Below the pieces are notes generated by a model. The model saw nothing but the letters and a program-made list of their open reading frames with translations. It was not told where the DNA came from and did no database searches. Source: Candidatus Roseilinea sp. (lineage in GTDB: Bacteria > Chloroflexota > Anaerolineae > J036 > Brachytrichaceae). Taken from it: DNA of 64,000 bases. The stretch lies in contig BPHV01000002.1 in the NCBI GenBank assembly GCA_026003755.1, positions 124,001 through 188,000 of the forward strand. Direction: 5' to 3'. This document shows, one piece after another, positions 26,391 to 35,293 of this stretch. The translations under genes and the position numbers were made by a program. Within the stretch, counting starts at the first letter, position 1, and every line of letters begins with the position of its first letter.

Positions 26391-26560
26391 TACGCACCAA
26401 GCCCTGTCCACCCGATCCCGAATTGCGCCAGCCGCGTCACGCTCCCCCGCACCGCCAAGGTCAGTCGCGCACCGTGCTTCACTGGTCTCGCAGTTGTGTG
26501 TCCACTCTAGAGACCGCACCCGGGATGTGATCTGTGCTCCGAATCACGTATGATTGCGCC

Positions 26561-27898
26561 GTGACCACCATCGCACAATCGGCTATCGAAGATCGTCAAA
26601 CGCTCGTCCCCATAGACTCCCATCGCAACGTCCTGGCGTTCACCGGTGACATCGCGGCATTCATGGTCGGCACTTACTTTATCCCGGCGACGACCGTGCT
26701 GGTTGGTCTGGCGTCGCAGCTCACCGATGACAAGACGCTCATCGGCGTGGTGGGCATGACGTGGTCGGTGACGTGGTTTCTGCCGCAGCTCGTCGCAGCG
26801 CGCATCGTGCGGGGCAAACGCCGGCAGAAGCCCTATCTGATGATTCCCAGCCTGATCGGCCGCAATGCGCTGTTGGTGATTGCGCTCTGGTTGCTCATCA
26901 CCCAGGCGCAAGCGCCGATCCTGACCGTATGGGTGTTGGTCGGGTGTCTGACCATCTTCAACGTGTGCGATGCGTTGGCCGGCGTGGCCTGGTTCGATAT
27001 GATGAGCCGGGCGCTCTCGCCGCGCATGCGCGCGCGCAGCGTCTCGATCGGCCAGTTCATCGGCGGTCTCTTGGGCATGGGCGCCGGACTGATCGTGGAG
27101 CGCGTGCTACAGCCGGACGGATTGCCCTTCCCACAAAACTACGCGTTCATCTTCGGCTGCACCTGGCTGTGCATGGCGATCTCGCTGGCCATCATCAGCC
27201 TGCTGCGAGAGAACCCGATGGCCGAAACGGAACACGCCCACACACAAAACGCGGGGTTCATCGCCAGCTTGAAAGAAGCGACGCGCACCGACCCCGTCTT
27301 CCGGCGCGTCATGATCGTGCGTCTCCTTACCGGCATCGAGCTGATGGCGGCCTCGTTCTATCTGGTCTTCGCCAAGGATCAACTCGGCCTCGATGATTCA
27401 GCCACCGGCATCTTCAACATCGCGTTGATCATCGGCGGCATCGCCGGCATCGTTTTGTTCGGCTGGCTGGCCGACCGATTCACGGCGTTGAGCGTGGTGC
27501 GCGCAGCCGCGCTCATGCAGTTCGCTGCGCCCGTGCTGGCGCTGATCTTTGCGCTGGCGGTTTTGCTGCGCGGCGCGCCGGCTCGCGACGTGGCGATCGC
27601 CGGTTTCATCGCCATCTTTGCGCTGCGCGGGGCGATCGAACATTCGCTGGTGCTCGGCGCACTCGGCTATCTGCTGGATAGCACATCGGAACGACACCGC
27701 GCCATGTACGTCGGCGCCATCAACACGCTCGGCGGCGGAGTCGCTTTGTCGCCGGTCGTGGGTGGCGTCTGGATAGATACACTTGCAGCGCGCAGCCAGG
27801 CCGCAGTCGCCTATGCAGTCATGTTCGGCTTCGTTGCTGTGCTGGTGGCTTGCGGTGCATGGTTGAGCTTCCGACTACCGCCGCTCAAGAAAGGTTAA
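26561..27898 (+). CDS. Major facilitator superfamily transporter
   Basis: A 445-aa protein with about 12 membrane helices in two halves. The first half has DIAAFMVGTYFIPATTVLVG and a loop RIVRGKRRQKPYLMIPSL of the MFS type. The halves are joined by a charged cytoplasmic loop (about residues 205-235). The second half has GIVLFGWLADRFTALSVVRA. The substrate is unknown. GTG 26561 is chosen because TATGAT (26549-26554) ends six bases before it, giving a leaderless mRNA; GTG 26534 is an alternative. The stop codon abuts an IS5-like fragment. Confidence 0.8.
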   Translation: MTTIAQSAIEDRQTLVPIDSHRNVLAFTGDIAAFMVGTYFIPATTVLVGLASQLTDDKTLIGVVGMTWSVTWFLPQLVAARIVRGKRRQKPYLMIPSLIGRNALLVIALWLLITQAQAPILTVWVLVGCLTIFNVCDALAGVAWFDMMSRALSPRMRARSVSIGQFIGGLLGMGAGLIVERVLQPDGLPFPQNYAFIFGCTWLCMAISLAIISLLRENPMAETEHAHTQNAGFIASLKEATRTDPVFRRVMIVRLLTGIELMAASFYLVFAKDQLGLDDSATGIFNIALIIGGIAGIVLFGWLADRFTALSVVRAAALMQFAAPVLALIFALAVLLRGAPARDVAIAGFIAIFALRGAIEHSLVLGALGYLLDSTSERHRAMYVGAINTLGGGVALSPVVGGVWIDTLAARSQAAVAYAVMFGFVAVLVACGAWLSFRLPPLKKG

Positions 27899-28232
27899 GG
27901 CCTATCCTAAACTGGGAAAACATGGGGCATGAGCAATGAACACCCGCCCGAAGTGCAGCGCACAGCGAGCAAGCGCAAACGATACAACGTAAAGTGGACC
28001 GCCGGTTACCGCCGTGCCCGATGAACTGTGGGCGTTGTGGGAGCCGCTGATTCCCAGACATGTCAATACGCATCCCTTCGGCGGCAGACGCCCGCGGGTG
28101 CCTGATCGGCAATCTGCTGACGGCATCTATTTGTGCTGCGCACCGGTTGTCGGTGGAAGTCGCCGGACGAGACGGGGGTGTGTTCGGGTTCGGTAGCTCA
28201 CCAAACGCTTCCAGGAATGGACGGCGGCTGGG
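27899..28232 (+). pseudogene. IS5-like element fragment, copy 1
   Basis: The fragment opens with the end-like sequence CCTATCCTAAAC and contains a transposase start VPDELWALWEPLIPRHVNTH, then FGGRRPRVPDRQSADGIYLC, after which the frame is lost. The true frame should continue RTGCQWKS. It is nearly identical to 29070-29402 but stops at 28232, before the catalytic region. It is non-functional and sits directly after the MFS gene. Confidence 0.8.
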
Positions 28233-28540
28233 AGGAGCACGTTACGTTGGCCTGCTAGCAGTCGTGATGTTGCTTGCACTTCTCGGTGGGATTGTTGTGG
28301 GTTGAGGCATTTTGCTTGTAAATCGCGGAATTATTGATTCCCCTCGCACATGTAAATGTAGACGCTCATACGCTGCACTCGCAATCGAGCTAACGCTGTA
28401 TGACTCGATTTGATGGAGCACCGGCCTTAGACCATGGGCGACGTGCTGCTGTAAGGCTCTTGCCTGGCAGACCATTGAAGAACCAGATGGTGCACACGGA
28501 TATTATCGGCTCAATCGGCGTTTCACTGACAGAACCTCTC
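28233..28540. other. Gap after IS fragment with a short membrane-helix-like tail
   Basis: No complete gene is seen. The first 73 bases on the plus strand read ARYVGLLAVVMLLALLGG and a stop, a hydrophobic helix that looks like the C-terminus of a gene cut by the IS-related event. The rest has no coding signal I can support. Confidence 0.35.
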
Positions 28541-28546
28541 TATAAT
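28541..28546 (+). promoter_or_regulatory. -10 element of the DUF4258 gene
   Basis: A perfect TATAAT at 28541-28546 lies 12 bases before the ATG at 28559, so the transcript would have a leader of about six bases. No good -35 hexamer is seen at 16-18 bp upstream. Confidence 0.5.
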
Positions 28547-28558
28547 CCATCACAAGCG

Positions 28559-28858
28559 ATGGCAACTGCGCCCAAGACAATCACTGAATACCGATTGTCC
28601 GAACATGCCGTCAAGGAGATGAAACGTCGAGGGATCACAGAGGAGCAAGTGGCAAGCGTTCTTCGGGCGCCCGAACAATCCGAGCCGGTACGCGAAGGGC
28701 GGGAGGTGTATCACTCGAGATTTGCGCTAGGAGAGCCGCCGAAGACATACTTGATTCGAGTGATTGTTGACTATGACCGAGAACCGCCAGTGGTTGTAAC
28801 GGCGTATCGAACCAGCAAGGTCGAGAAATACTGGAGGACGGATGAAGATCGTGTATGA
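28559..28858 (+). CDS. DUF4258 family protein (RelE/BrnT-like toxin candidate)
   Basis: A 99-aa protein with the DUF4258 pattern: YRLSEHAVKEMKRRGITEEQ, VASVLRAPEQ, then YLIRVIVDYDREPPVVVTAY and an end KVEKYW. The family is compact and related in size and order to RelE/BrnT mRNA interferases. It is followed, with a 17-bp overlap, by a DUF2283 protein, a pairing seen widely and thought to be a toxin-antitoxin-like module. The ATG at 28559 is chosen because the domain begins there. No signal peptide. Confidence 0.75.
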   Translation: MATAPKTITEYRLSEHAVKEMKRRGITEEQVASVLRAPEQSEPVREGREVYHSRFALGEPPKTYLIRVIVDYDREPPVVVTAYRTSKVEKYWRTDEDRV

Positions 28859-29048
28859 CCGAGAGACGGATACGCTAACAATTGTCTTCGCCGACGCCGA
28901 AGTTTTTGAAAGTGATGAAGACAAGCCGGGGGTCATTCTGGACTACGATGCAAGCGGCAGGCTGGTGTCCATCGAGATTCTAGATGCCTCGAAGCGCGTG
29001 ACTTTGCCTAGCCGCATCGAATACGAGGTCGCACCTGCAGCCAGCTAA
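28842..29048 (+). CDS. DUF2283 family protein (antitoxin candidate)
   Basis: A 68-aa protein: MKIVYDRETDTLTIVFADAE, then DEDKPGVILDYDASGRLVSI and EILDASKRV. This is the DUF2283 pattern, a small beta-rich domain usually encoded next to DUF4258 or similar genes. The start codon overlaps the end of the upstream gene, indicating coupled translation. It is probably the partner or neutraliser of the DUF4258 protein, but this is by association only. Confidence 0.78.
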   Translation: MKIVYDRETDTLTIVFADAEVFESDEDKPGVILDYDASGRLVSIEILDASKRVTLPSRIEYEVAPAAS

Positions 29049-29069
29049 TGGGCGTGCAGCCTTGAACTA

Positions 29070-29545
29070 GAGCCTATCCTAAAACTGGTAAAACATGGGG
29101 CATCAGCAGTGAACACCCGCCCGAAGTGCAGCGCACGGCAAGCAAGCGCAAACGATACAACGTAAAGTGGACTGCCGGTTACCGCCGTGCCCGATGAACT
29201 GTGGGCGTTGTGGGAGCCGCTGATTCCCAGACATGTCAATACGCATCCCTTCGGCGGCAGACGCCCGCGGGTGCCTAATCGGCAATCTGCTGACGGCATC
29301 TATTTGTGCTGCGCACCGGTTGTCAGTGGAAGTCGCCGGACGAGACGGGGGTGTGTTCGGGTTCGGTAGCTCACCAAACGCTTCCAGGAATGGACGGCAG
29401 CCGGGGTGTTCGAGCGGTTATGGCAGGCGGCGTTGGAACGCTACGACGCGTTGAAAGGATTGGACTGGGACTGGTTGAGTATGGACGGGGCGACGCCCCG
29501 ATCGCCGTTGGACGGGGGAGAGGACAGGTGCACAGCGCATCTCGG
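29070..29545 (+). pseudogene. IS5-like element fragment, copy 2 (longer)
   Basis: Starts GAGCCTATCCTAAAACTGG, 22 bases after the DUF2283 stop. It repeats copy 1 almost exactly to about 29402 and then continues with more transposase: GVFERLWQAALERYDALKGL and DWDWLSMDGATPRSP, which includes the first catalytic Asp region. At least two frame changes break it, and the remaining catalytic domain is absent. The following glycosyltransferase begins right after it. Confidence 0.8.
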
Positions 29546-29593
29546 CAAGAGCGTTCTATGGCAATCAACCAACCGTCGTATCAGAAAGATATA

Positions 29594-30352
29594 ATGGCCG
29601 CCGTTGCGATGGCCAGTCCGATCGCCGTACGGTCGTCGAAGACACTCGACGTCGTTATTCCCGTCTATAACGAAGAGCGTGACCTGGAGCCTAGCGTAAC
29701 TAAGTTGCGTGACTTCCTGAAGAAGAACTGTCCATACAAGTGGCGCATCGTGGTTGCCGACAACGCCTCTACGGATCGCACGCTGGAAATTGCCAAAGCG
29801 CTGGCGCTCGAGTACCCCGGCGAGGTGACCTACATCCACCTTGACCAGAAGGGGCGCGGCCGAGCGCTCAAGCAGGCATGGCTGGTGTCGGATGCCGATG
29901 TGGTGTGTTACATGGACGTGGACTTGTCCACCAATTTGAACCACTTGATGCCGATGGTGGATCCGCTCTTCGCCGGCGAGTATCATGTCGCTACCGGCTC
30001 ACGGCTGATGCCTGGCGCCCGCGTCACCCGCCAATTCAAACGCGAGGTGATCTCACGCGCCTACAACCTGATCGTCAAGCTGATGTTCCCCCGCCGGCGC
30101 TTCTCCGACGCGCAGTGCGGCTTCAAAGCCCTTTCGCGCCAGGCGGTTAAGGACCTCGTCCCGTATATTCAGGATAATTGCTGGTTCTTCGATTCGGAAT
30201 TGCTCATACGCGCCGAGCAACAAGGTTATAGAATCTGGGAGGTGCCGGTGGAATGGATCGAAGACCTCGATTCCCGGGTGAAGATCATCCCCACGGCCAT
30301 CGAAGACCTGAAGGGTCTGTGGCGCGTTCGAACGTCCAAGTTTCGGGAGTAG
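29594..30352 (+). CDS. Family 2 glycosyltransferase (DPM1/dolichyl-phosphate glucosyltransferase-like)
   Basis: A 252-aa GT-A fold enzyme: LDVVIPVYNEERDLEPSV, VVADNASTDRTLEIAKALA, the DxD-type VCYMDVDLSTNL, GSRLMPGARVTRQFKRE and CGFKALSRQAVKDLV. It should transfer glucose or mannose from a nucleotide to a polyprenyl phosphate. No C-terminal membrane domain is present. Starts at 29558, 29594 and 29609 are all in frame and none has a clear ribosome site; 29594 is a compromise. Its 5' end lies against a broken IS, so the native promoter may have been lost or replaced. Confidence 0.85.
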   Translation: MAAVAMASPIAVRSSKTLDVVIPVYNEERDLEPSVTKLRDFLKKNCPYKWRIVVADNASTDRTLEIAKALALEYPGEVTYIHLDQKGRGRALKQAWLVSDADVVCYMDVDLSTNLNHLMPMVDPLFAGEYHVATGSRLMPGARVTRQFKREVISRAYNLIVKLMFPRRRFSDAQCGFKALSRQAVKDLVPYIQDNCWFFDSELLIRAEQQGYRIWEVPVEWIEDLDSRVKIIPTAIEDLKGLWRVRTSKFRE

Positions 30353-30393
30353 GCTGGCGGTTGGCGGTCGGAGAGATTGGAAGACGGGGCAGT
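30352..30393 (+). repeat. Short period-7 array after the GT2 stop codon
   Basis: Six heptamers in phase: GGCTGGC, GGTTGGC, GGTCGGA, GAGATTG, GAAGACG, GGGCAGT. The array starts on the last base of the TAG stop and lies between the GT2 and fabF genes. Confidence 0.55.
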
Positions 30394-30465
30394 GCTCTCC
30401 CGCGTTCCAAATTTCTGTTCTTCAACCCCCTTGCGCCCAATTCGCCATAACCGCTGGGAGAAAGC

Positions 30466-31713
30466 ATGCAGCATCATCGAAGAGTTGTCGTGACCGGCAT
30501 CGGTGCGATTACGCCGCTCGGGTTAGACATGGAACGCACGTGGGAGGCCTTGATCAACGGCGAGTCCGGGGTCGCACCGATCACTCGGTTTGACCCTAAC
30601 CTGTTGCCCGTGCACGTGGCATGTGAGGTCAAGCATTTTGACCCGGCCAACTTCATTGACCCGCGCGAGGTGCGCCGCACCGACTTGTTTGAGCAGTATG
30701 CCCTTGCTGCTGCACGACAGGCCGTCCATCAGGCGAACTTCAACATTACGCCCGACATCGCCGACGATGTCGGCGTAATCGTTGGATCGTCGGTGGGAGG
30801 CTTCCACACCATGCTGGCCCAGTATGAAGTGCTGCGCGAGCAGGGGCCGCGCCGGATCAATCCATTCGCGATCCCGATGATCATGAGCAACGGCGCATCG
30901 GGCATGATCGCCATCGAACTAGGGGCACGCGGCCCGTCGTATTCACCCGCCTCGGCCTGCGCCACCAGCAACGATAGCCTGGGTCAGGCGTTCGAGATCA
31001 TCCGGCGCGGGGCGGCGATCGCCATGATCGCCGGCGGCGCGGATGCCACGGTGAGCGCGCTGGGCATGGCCGGCTTCGACCGCTTGGGCGCGCTCAGCCA
31101 CGATAATCAGTTGCCGTCCACCTCGCCTAAGCCTTTCGACAAGCATCGGGACGGCGTGGTGATGGGCGAGGGGGCATGTGTCATGGTGCTGGAGGAGTTG
31201 GAATTTGCCCTCCGGCGCGGCGCGAACATCTTGGCGGAGATCGCCGGCTTCGGTCAGACCACCGATGCCTTCCACGTCATTGCGCCTGCCGAAGGCGGCG
31301 CCGGCGCAGCCAAGGCCATTCGCCGCGCGATGGCGTGCGCCAACGTTCGCCCAGAGGACATTGACTACATCAATGCGCACGGCACGGCGACGCCGCTGAA
31401 CGACATCGCAGAAACGCAGGCCGTCAAGACCGCGCTTGGCGACTACGCCTACAAAGTGCCCATGAGCAGCACAAAGAGCATGACCGGCCACATGATGGGC
31501 GCAACGGGCGCGCTGGAAGCCGCCGTGTGCATCTACGCCATCCAACGCGGCGTCATCCCCCCCACGCGCAACCTCGTCGAACCCGACCCGCTGTGCGATC
31601 TGGACTATGTGCCGGGCGAGGCCCGCCCGCACCGCGTGAACGTGGCGATGAACAACTCGTTCGGCTTCGGCGGGCACAACAGCGTGCTGATCTTCAAGCG
31701 GTATGACGGTTGA
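30466..31713 (+). CDS. fabF: 3-oxoacyl-[acyl-carrier-protein] synthase II
   Basis: A 415-aa condensing enzyme of fatty acid elongation, joining malonyl-ACP to acyl-ACP. The thiolase fold is complete. The active Cys is in SPASACATSNDS, the two His residues are in INAHGTATPLND and NNSFGFGGHNS, and the N-terminus reads RVVVTGIGAITPLGLDMERT. GGGAGAAAGC before the ATG supports the start. It overlaps rnc by 11 bp. An acpP gene, often adjacent, is not here. Confidence 0.95.
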   Translation: MQHHRRVVVTGIGAITPLGLDMERTWEALINGESGVAPITRFDPNLLPVHVACEVKHFDPANFIDPREVRRTDLFEQYALAAARQAVHQANFNITPDIADDVGVIVGSSVGGFHTMLAQYEVLREQGPRRINPFAIPMIMSNGASGMIAIELGARGPSYSPASACATSNDSLGQAFEIIRRGAAIAMIAGGADATVSALGMAGFDRLGALSHDNQLPSTSPKPFDKHRDGVVMGEGACVMVLEELEFALRRGANILAEIAGFGQTTDAFHVIAPAEGGAGAAKAIRRAMACANVRPEDIDYINAHGTATPLNDIAETQAVKTALGDYAYKVPMSSTKSMTGHMMGATGALEAAVCIYAIQRGVIPPTRNLVEPDPLCDLDYVPGEARPHRVNVAMNNSFGFGGHNSVLIFKRYDG

Positions 31714-32470
31714 ACTACCAGCCTTTCGCGACCCAACGCTCCTCGAACGCGCGCTCACGCACACATCCTACGTCAACGAGCATCCCGAAGAACACGCTGC
31801 CGACAACGAGCGTCTGGAGTTCCTCGGCGATGCGGTGTTGGATTTCATCGCCGGGGCATGGCTGTTCGAGCAGTTCCCGGAGTATGACGAAGGTCGGCTG
31901 ACCAGCGTCCGCGCGGCGCTGGTGCGCGTGAGCACACTGGCGAAGTTTGCCTATCAAGTGGGGTTGCCGGAACGGCTGCGGCTGGGCAAAGGCGAGATTG
32001 ACACCGGCGGCCGTGAACGCGCCAACATCCTCGGCGACGCCTTTGAAGCGCTGCTCGGCGCGCTCTACCTCGATCAGGGCATCGAAGCCGTGCGCGACTT
32101 CGTCGTGCCCTTGCTTGCCCAGGCCACGCCGGAGATCGTGCAGGCCAAACTCGACCGCGACGCTAAGAGCCGCTTGCAGGAGTGGAGCCAAGGCGTGTTG
32201 GGCGTCACGCCGCGCTACAAGCTTGTGGCCGCCGAGGGGCCGGATCATGCGAAGGTGTTCACCGTCGAAGTGCGACTGGGTGACCGCGTGGCCGGCATGG
32301 GGCGAGGCTCCAGCAAACAGATGGCCGAGCAACTCGCGGCAAACGATGCGCTGGCGCGCGCGAGCGAGCTGGTGCCGCGCACGGAGAGCAGCGAAGCGCA
32401 GGAGGGGAGCAAAGCGGAAGGTCAGGGCGGCGACGCCCGACTGCCCTCCGCCTCCGCACCTACGGCTTGA
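31703..32470 (+). CDS. rnc: Ribonuclease III
   Basis: A 255-aa double-strand-specific RNase processing rRNA precursors and structured mRNAs. The catalytic signature NERLEFLGDAVLDF and the second acidic motif GDAFEALLGALYLDQ are intact. A dsRNA-binding domain follows at about residues 155-225 (DAKSRLQEWSQGVLGVTPRY). The last 25 residues are a low-complexity tail (SSEAQEGSKAEGQGGDARL) whose DNA has hints of 7-bp periodicity. The ATG overlaps the fabF stop, a common fabF-rnc pairing. Confidence 0.95.
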   Translation: MTVELPAFRDPTLLERALTHTSYVNEHPEEHAADNERLEFLGDAVLDFIAGAWLFEQFPEYDEGRLTSVRAALVRVSTLAKFAYQVGLPERLRLGKGEIDTGGRERANILGDAFEALLGALYLDQGIEAVRDFVVPLLAQATPEIVQAKLDRDAKSRLQEWSQGVLGVTPRYKLVAAEGPDHAKVFTVEVRLGDRVAGMGRGSSKQMAEQLAANDALARASELVPRTESSEAQEGSKAEGQGGDARLPSASAPTA

Positions 32471-32659
32471 CCGCGACCGCCCTGAGTTCGGCAAAGGCAT
32501 CCACGCCTTCCCAGCCCCATCGCCCACTTCGCTTCAACCGCGCAGGAAGAAGAAAGCGACGGCCGCTTCGGCGACGTGCGGCTGGTGTGCGAAGCTTGAC
32601 CAAGGACACATCGAGCCGGCGCCGGCGGAGCCGTCCTCGCACGATGGGCGACGCGCTTT

Positions 32660-34145
32660 TTAAGGCCGCAGCGCCTCGCGCAGCAACTGATTGATCACCT
32701 GGGCGTTGCCTTTGCCTTGGGTCGCCTTCATCACCTGACCGACGAGGAAGCCGAACACCTTCTCCTGCCCATTGCGGTATTGCTGTACCTGGCCGGGATG
32801 CGCCGCAATCACCTCGGTGACGACCCGGCGAAGCACGTCCACATCGCTCACCTGCCCCCACCCTTTGGCTTCGACGATGGCCCTGGGGGACGCGCCCGTG
32901 GCGAACATCTCCTCAAACACCTGGCGAGCCGTGTTGATGTTGACGACTTGCTCATCCACCAAGTTGATCAGCTCGGCCAATTGGCGCGGACTGGGCCGAA
33001 TGCCGGCGATCTCGGCATTGGGGATGCCGTTGGCCTTCATCAGGCGGAAGACCTCGGTCTGAATCCAGTTGGCAGCCGCCTTGGCGCGGGCGCGCAAGTC
33101 GGCGGCGGGGGCAGCCGCGATGACTTGCTCGAACCATTCGGCGACGGCGCGATCGCTCGTCAACTGCACGGCGTCGTAGGCGCTCAGGCCGAAGTCGCGG
33201 CGGTAACGATCTTGACGCGCCAGCGCCAGCTCCGGCACGCGCCGACGCACGTCCTCTAACCAGGCGTCATCCACCTCCAACGGCGGCAAGTCCGGTTCGG
33301 GGAAGTAGCGGTAATCGTGCGCGCTCTCCTTCTCGCGTTGCACCACCGTCACGCCGCGGCTCTCGTCCCAGCCCAGCGTCACCTGCTGCACCGCTTCGCC
33401 GCGTTCGAGCAGCGCCGTCTGCCGACGAATTTCGTAGGCGATGGCATCGCGCACGGCGCGCAGGGAGTTGAGGTTCTTGATCTCGACCTTCACGCCGAAG
33501 GCGTCGCTGCCTTTTGGGCGCAGGCTCATGTTCGGCTCGCAGCGCATGGCGCCCTTCTCCATGTCGCCCGTGCTCACCCCGAGGTAGCGCACAAGCTGTT
33601 GCAGCGCGCTGAGATAGGCATAGGCTTCGTCGGCGCTGCGGATGTCCGGCTCGGTCACGATCTCCAGCAACGGCACGCCGCTGCGGTTATAGTCCACATA
33701 CGACTTATCGCCCACGTGGGTGAGCTTGCCGGTGTCCTCTTCCAAGTGGGCGCGTCGAATGCGGATGCGCCGGCGCGTGCTCTCCTCCGTCCAGTTGCCG
33801 GTGCTCAGGTCGCGCACGTCCACGTCCAGCCAGCCGTCGTAGGCCAGCGGACGCTGGTATTGTGAGATTTGGTAGCCCTTGGGCAGGTCGGGGGTACCAA
33901 TACGACTTACGCTCCCAGAAGGTGTGGCGGGCGATCTGGCAGTTCAGCGCGAGGCCCACCATCATGGCGAACTCGACGGCGCGCTTGTTGATCACCGGCA
34001 ATGCGCCGGGCATCCCCAGGCATACGGGGCACACGTTCACGTTCGGCTCCGCGCCGAAGAAGCGCGCGCTGCACGCGCAGAACATTTTGCTGTTGGTGTC
34101 CAGCTCGACATGGGTCTCCATGCCGATGACGACTTCGTATTCCAT
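32660..34145 (-). CDS. gatB: Aspartyl/glutamyl-tRNA amidotransferase subunit B, with one apparent frameshift
   Basis: GatB, the kinase/transamidation subunit that converts Glu-tRNA(Gln) or Asp-tRNA(Asn). The N-terminus [20 protein letters not shown] and [15 protein letters not shown] reads in one frame to WERKSYWYP. The next residues [19 protein letters not shown] and everything to the C-terminal YqeY-like tail are in another frame. Removing one base from the five-G run at 33890-33894 restores TYR-PRO-ASP-LEU-PRO and a full-length protein of about 494 aa. Because GatB is normally essential where used, a sequence error is as likely as a real mutation. It is followed closely upstream by tsaD. 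Confidence 0.88.
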
Positions 34146-34148
34146 ATC

Positions 34149-35234
34149 TCACCCCAGTTTCAAATCCGGCGCAACGTCCATCGTCAGATCATCGCGCACG
34201 CCGCGCATGAAGGCATAGTAGCCGGCGGCGCCGATCATCGCGGCGTTGTCGGTACACAAAGCCATCGGCGGAAAGGAGACCCGGTCGCCGAAGCGGGCCA
34301 TCATCTTCTCGCGCAGCAGCCGGTTGGCCGAGACGCCGCCGCCCACCAGCACTGCTTTGACGTCGAAGGCTTCCGCCGCGCGCGCCGTCTTCTCCACCAG
34401 CCAGTCGGTCACGGCGTCCTGGAAGGAAGCGGCGATGTCGCTGACCGGCGCGCGAGGCGCGAGGTCGCCGTCTGCGTTGATATAGTCCTGCACTAACCGC
34501 AGGACGTGCGTCTTGGCCCCGCTGAACGAAAACAGGTATGCGTCGCTGGTTGCGCGGACCGTCTTCGCCCCCAGCGACACGCGCGGGCGCGAGAACGTGA
34601 AGCGTTGTGGATCGCCGTCTTGAGCCGCCTTCTGAATGGCCGGGCCGCCGGGATAGCCCAGGCGGAGCAGGCGCGCCACTTTGTCGAACGCCTCGCCCAC
34701 CGCATCGTCCACAGTATGGCCGAGGAGCTGATATTGCCCGTGACCGCGCATCAGCACCAGCTCGGTGTGTCCGCCGGAGACGATGAGCGTAAGCAACGGA
34801 AAAGGCGATGCCGAGCGCAGCAGGCGACGCACGAACGACGCCGGCTCGACGCCGCTATCGCACTCCAGCCAGTGCGAGTAGATGTGCCCTTCGAGATGAT
34901 TCACGCCGATCAGCGGCAAGTCGCGCGCCAAGCAAATGCCCTTAGCCGCGTTGACGCCGACCACCAGCGCCCCCGGTAATCCCGGCCCCTTGGTCACGGC
35001 AACGGCGCTGAGCGAATCCCAAGCGGCCTGTGCGTCGGTCATCGCCGCATCAATCACCGGCGCAATCGCCTCGACGTGCGCCCGCGATGCCATCTCCGGG
35101 AACACGCCGCCGTAGCGCCGATGCAGATCAATCTGCGAAGCGACCACGTTGGAGCGGATGAAGCGACCGTCGTCAATCACGGCCGCTGCAGTTTCGTCGC
35201 ACGAGGTCTCGATCGCCAGAATGCGCGTGGGCAT
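34149..35234 (-). CDS. tsaD: tRNA N6-adenosine threonylcarbamoyltransferase
   Basis: A 361-aa ASKHA-fold enzyme that transfers threonylcarbamoyl to A37 of ANN-decoding tRNAs. It has the start RILAIETSCDETAAAVID, the metal-binding HxxxH in GVNHLEGHIYSHWLE, and the ATP loops SLLTL-type LIVSGGHTELVLM and VLVGGGVSANRLLREK. Length is usual. The promoter at 35244-35271 gives an almost leaderless mRNA. The gene ends 3 bp before gatB, so the two probably share a transcript. Confidence 0.95.
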   Translation of the reverse strand: MPTRILAIETSCDETAAAVIDDGRFIRSNVVASQIDLHRRYGGVFPEMASRAHVEAIAPVIDAAMTDAQAAWDSLSAVAVTKGPGLPGALVVGVNAAKGICLARDLPLIGVNHLEGHIYSHWLECDSGVEPASFVRRLLRSASPFPLLTLIVSGGHTELVLMRGHGQYQLLGHTVDDAVGEAFDKVARLLRLGYPGGPAIQKAAQDGDPQRFTFSRPRVSLGAKTVRATSDAYLFSFSGAKTHVLRLVQDYINADGDLAPRAPVSDIAASFQDAVTDWLVEKTARAAEAFDVKAVLVGGGVSANRLLREKMMARFGDRVSFPPMALCTDNAAMIGAAGYYAFMRGVRDDLTMDVAPDLKLG

Positions 35235-35243
35235 GGCGCAGCG

Positions 35244-35271
35244 ATTATAGGATGCGCGGCCAAACTGTCAG
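35244..35271 (-). promoter_or_regulatory. Promoter of tsaD-gatB
   Basis: On the minus strand CTGACA (35271-35266), 16 bp and TATAAT (35249-35244), nine bases before the tsaD ATG. The leader would be about three bases, so translation is probably leaderless. Confidence 0.65.
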
Positions 35272-35293
35272 GAGAGCGGCCGATGCAGAAGCC

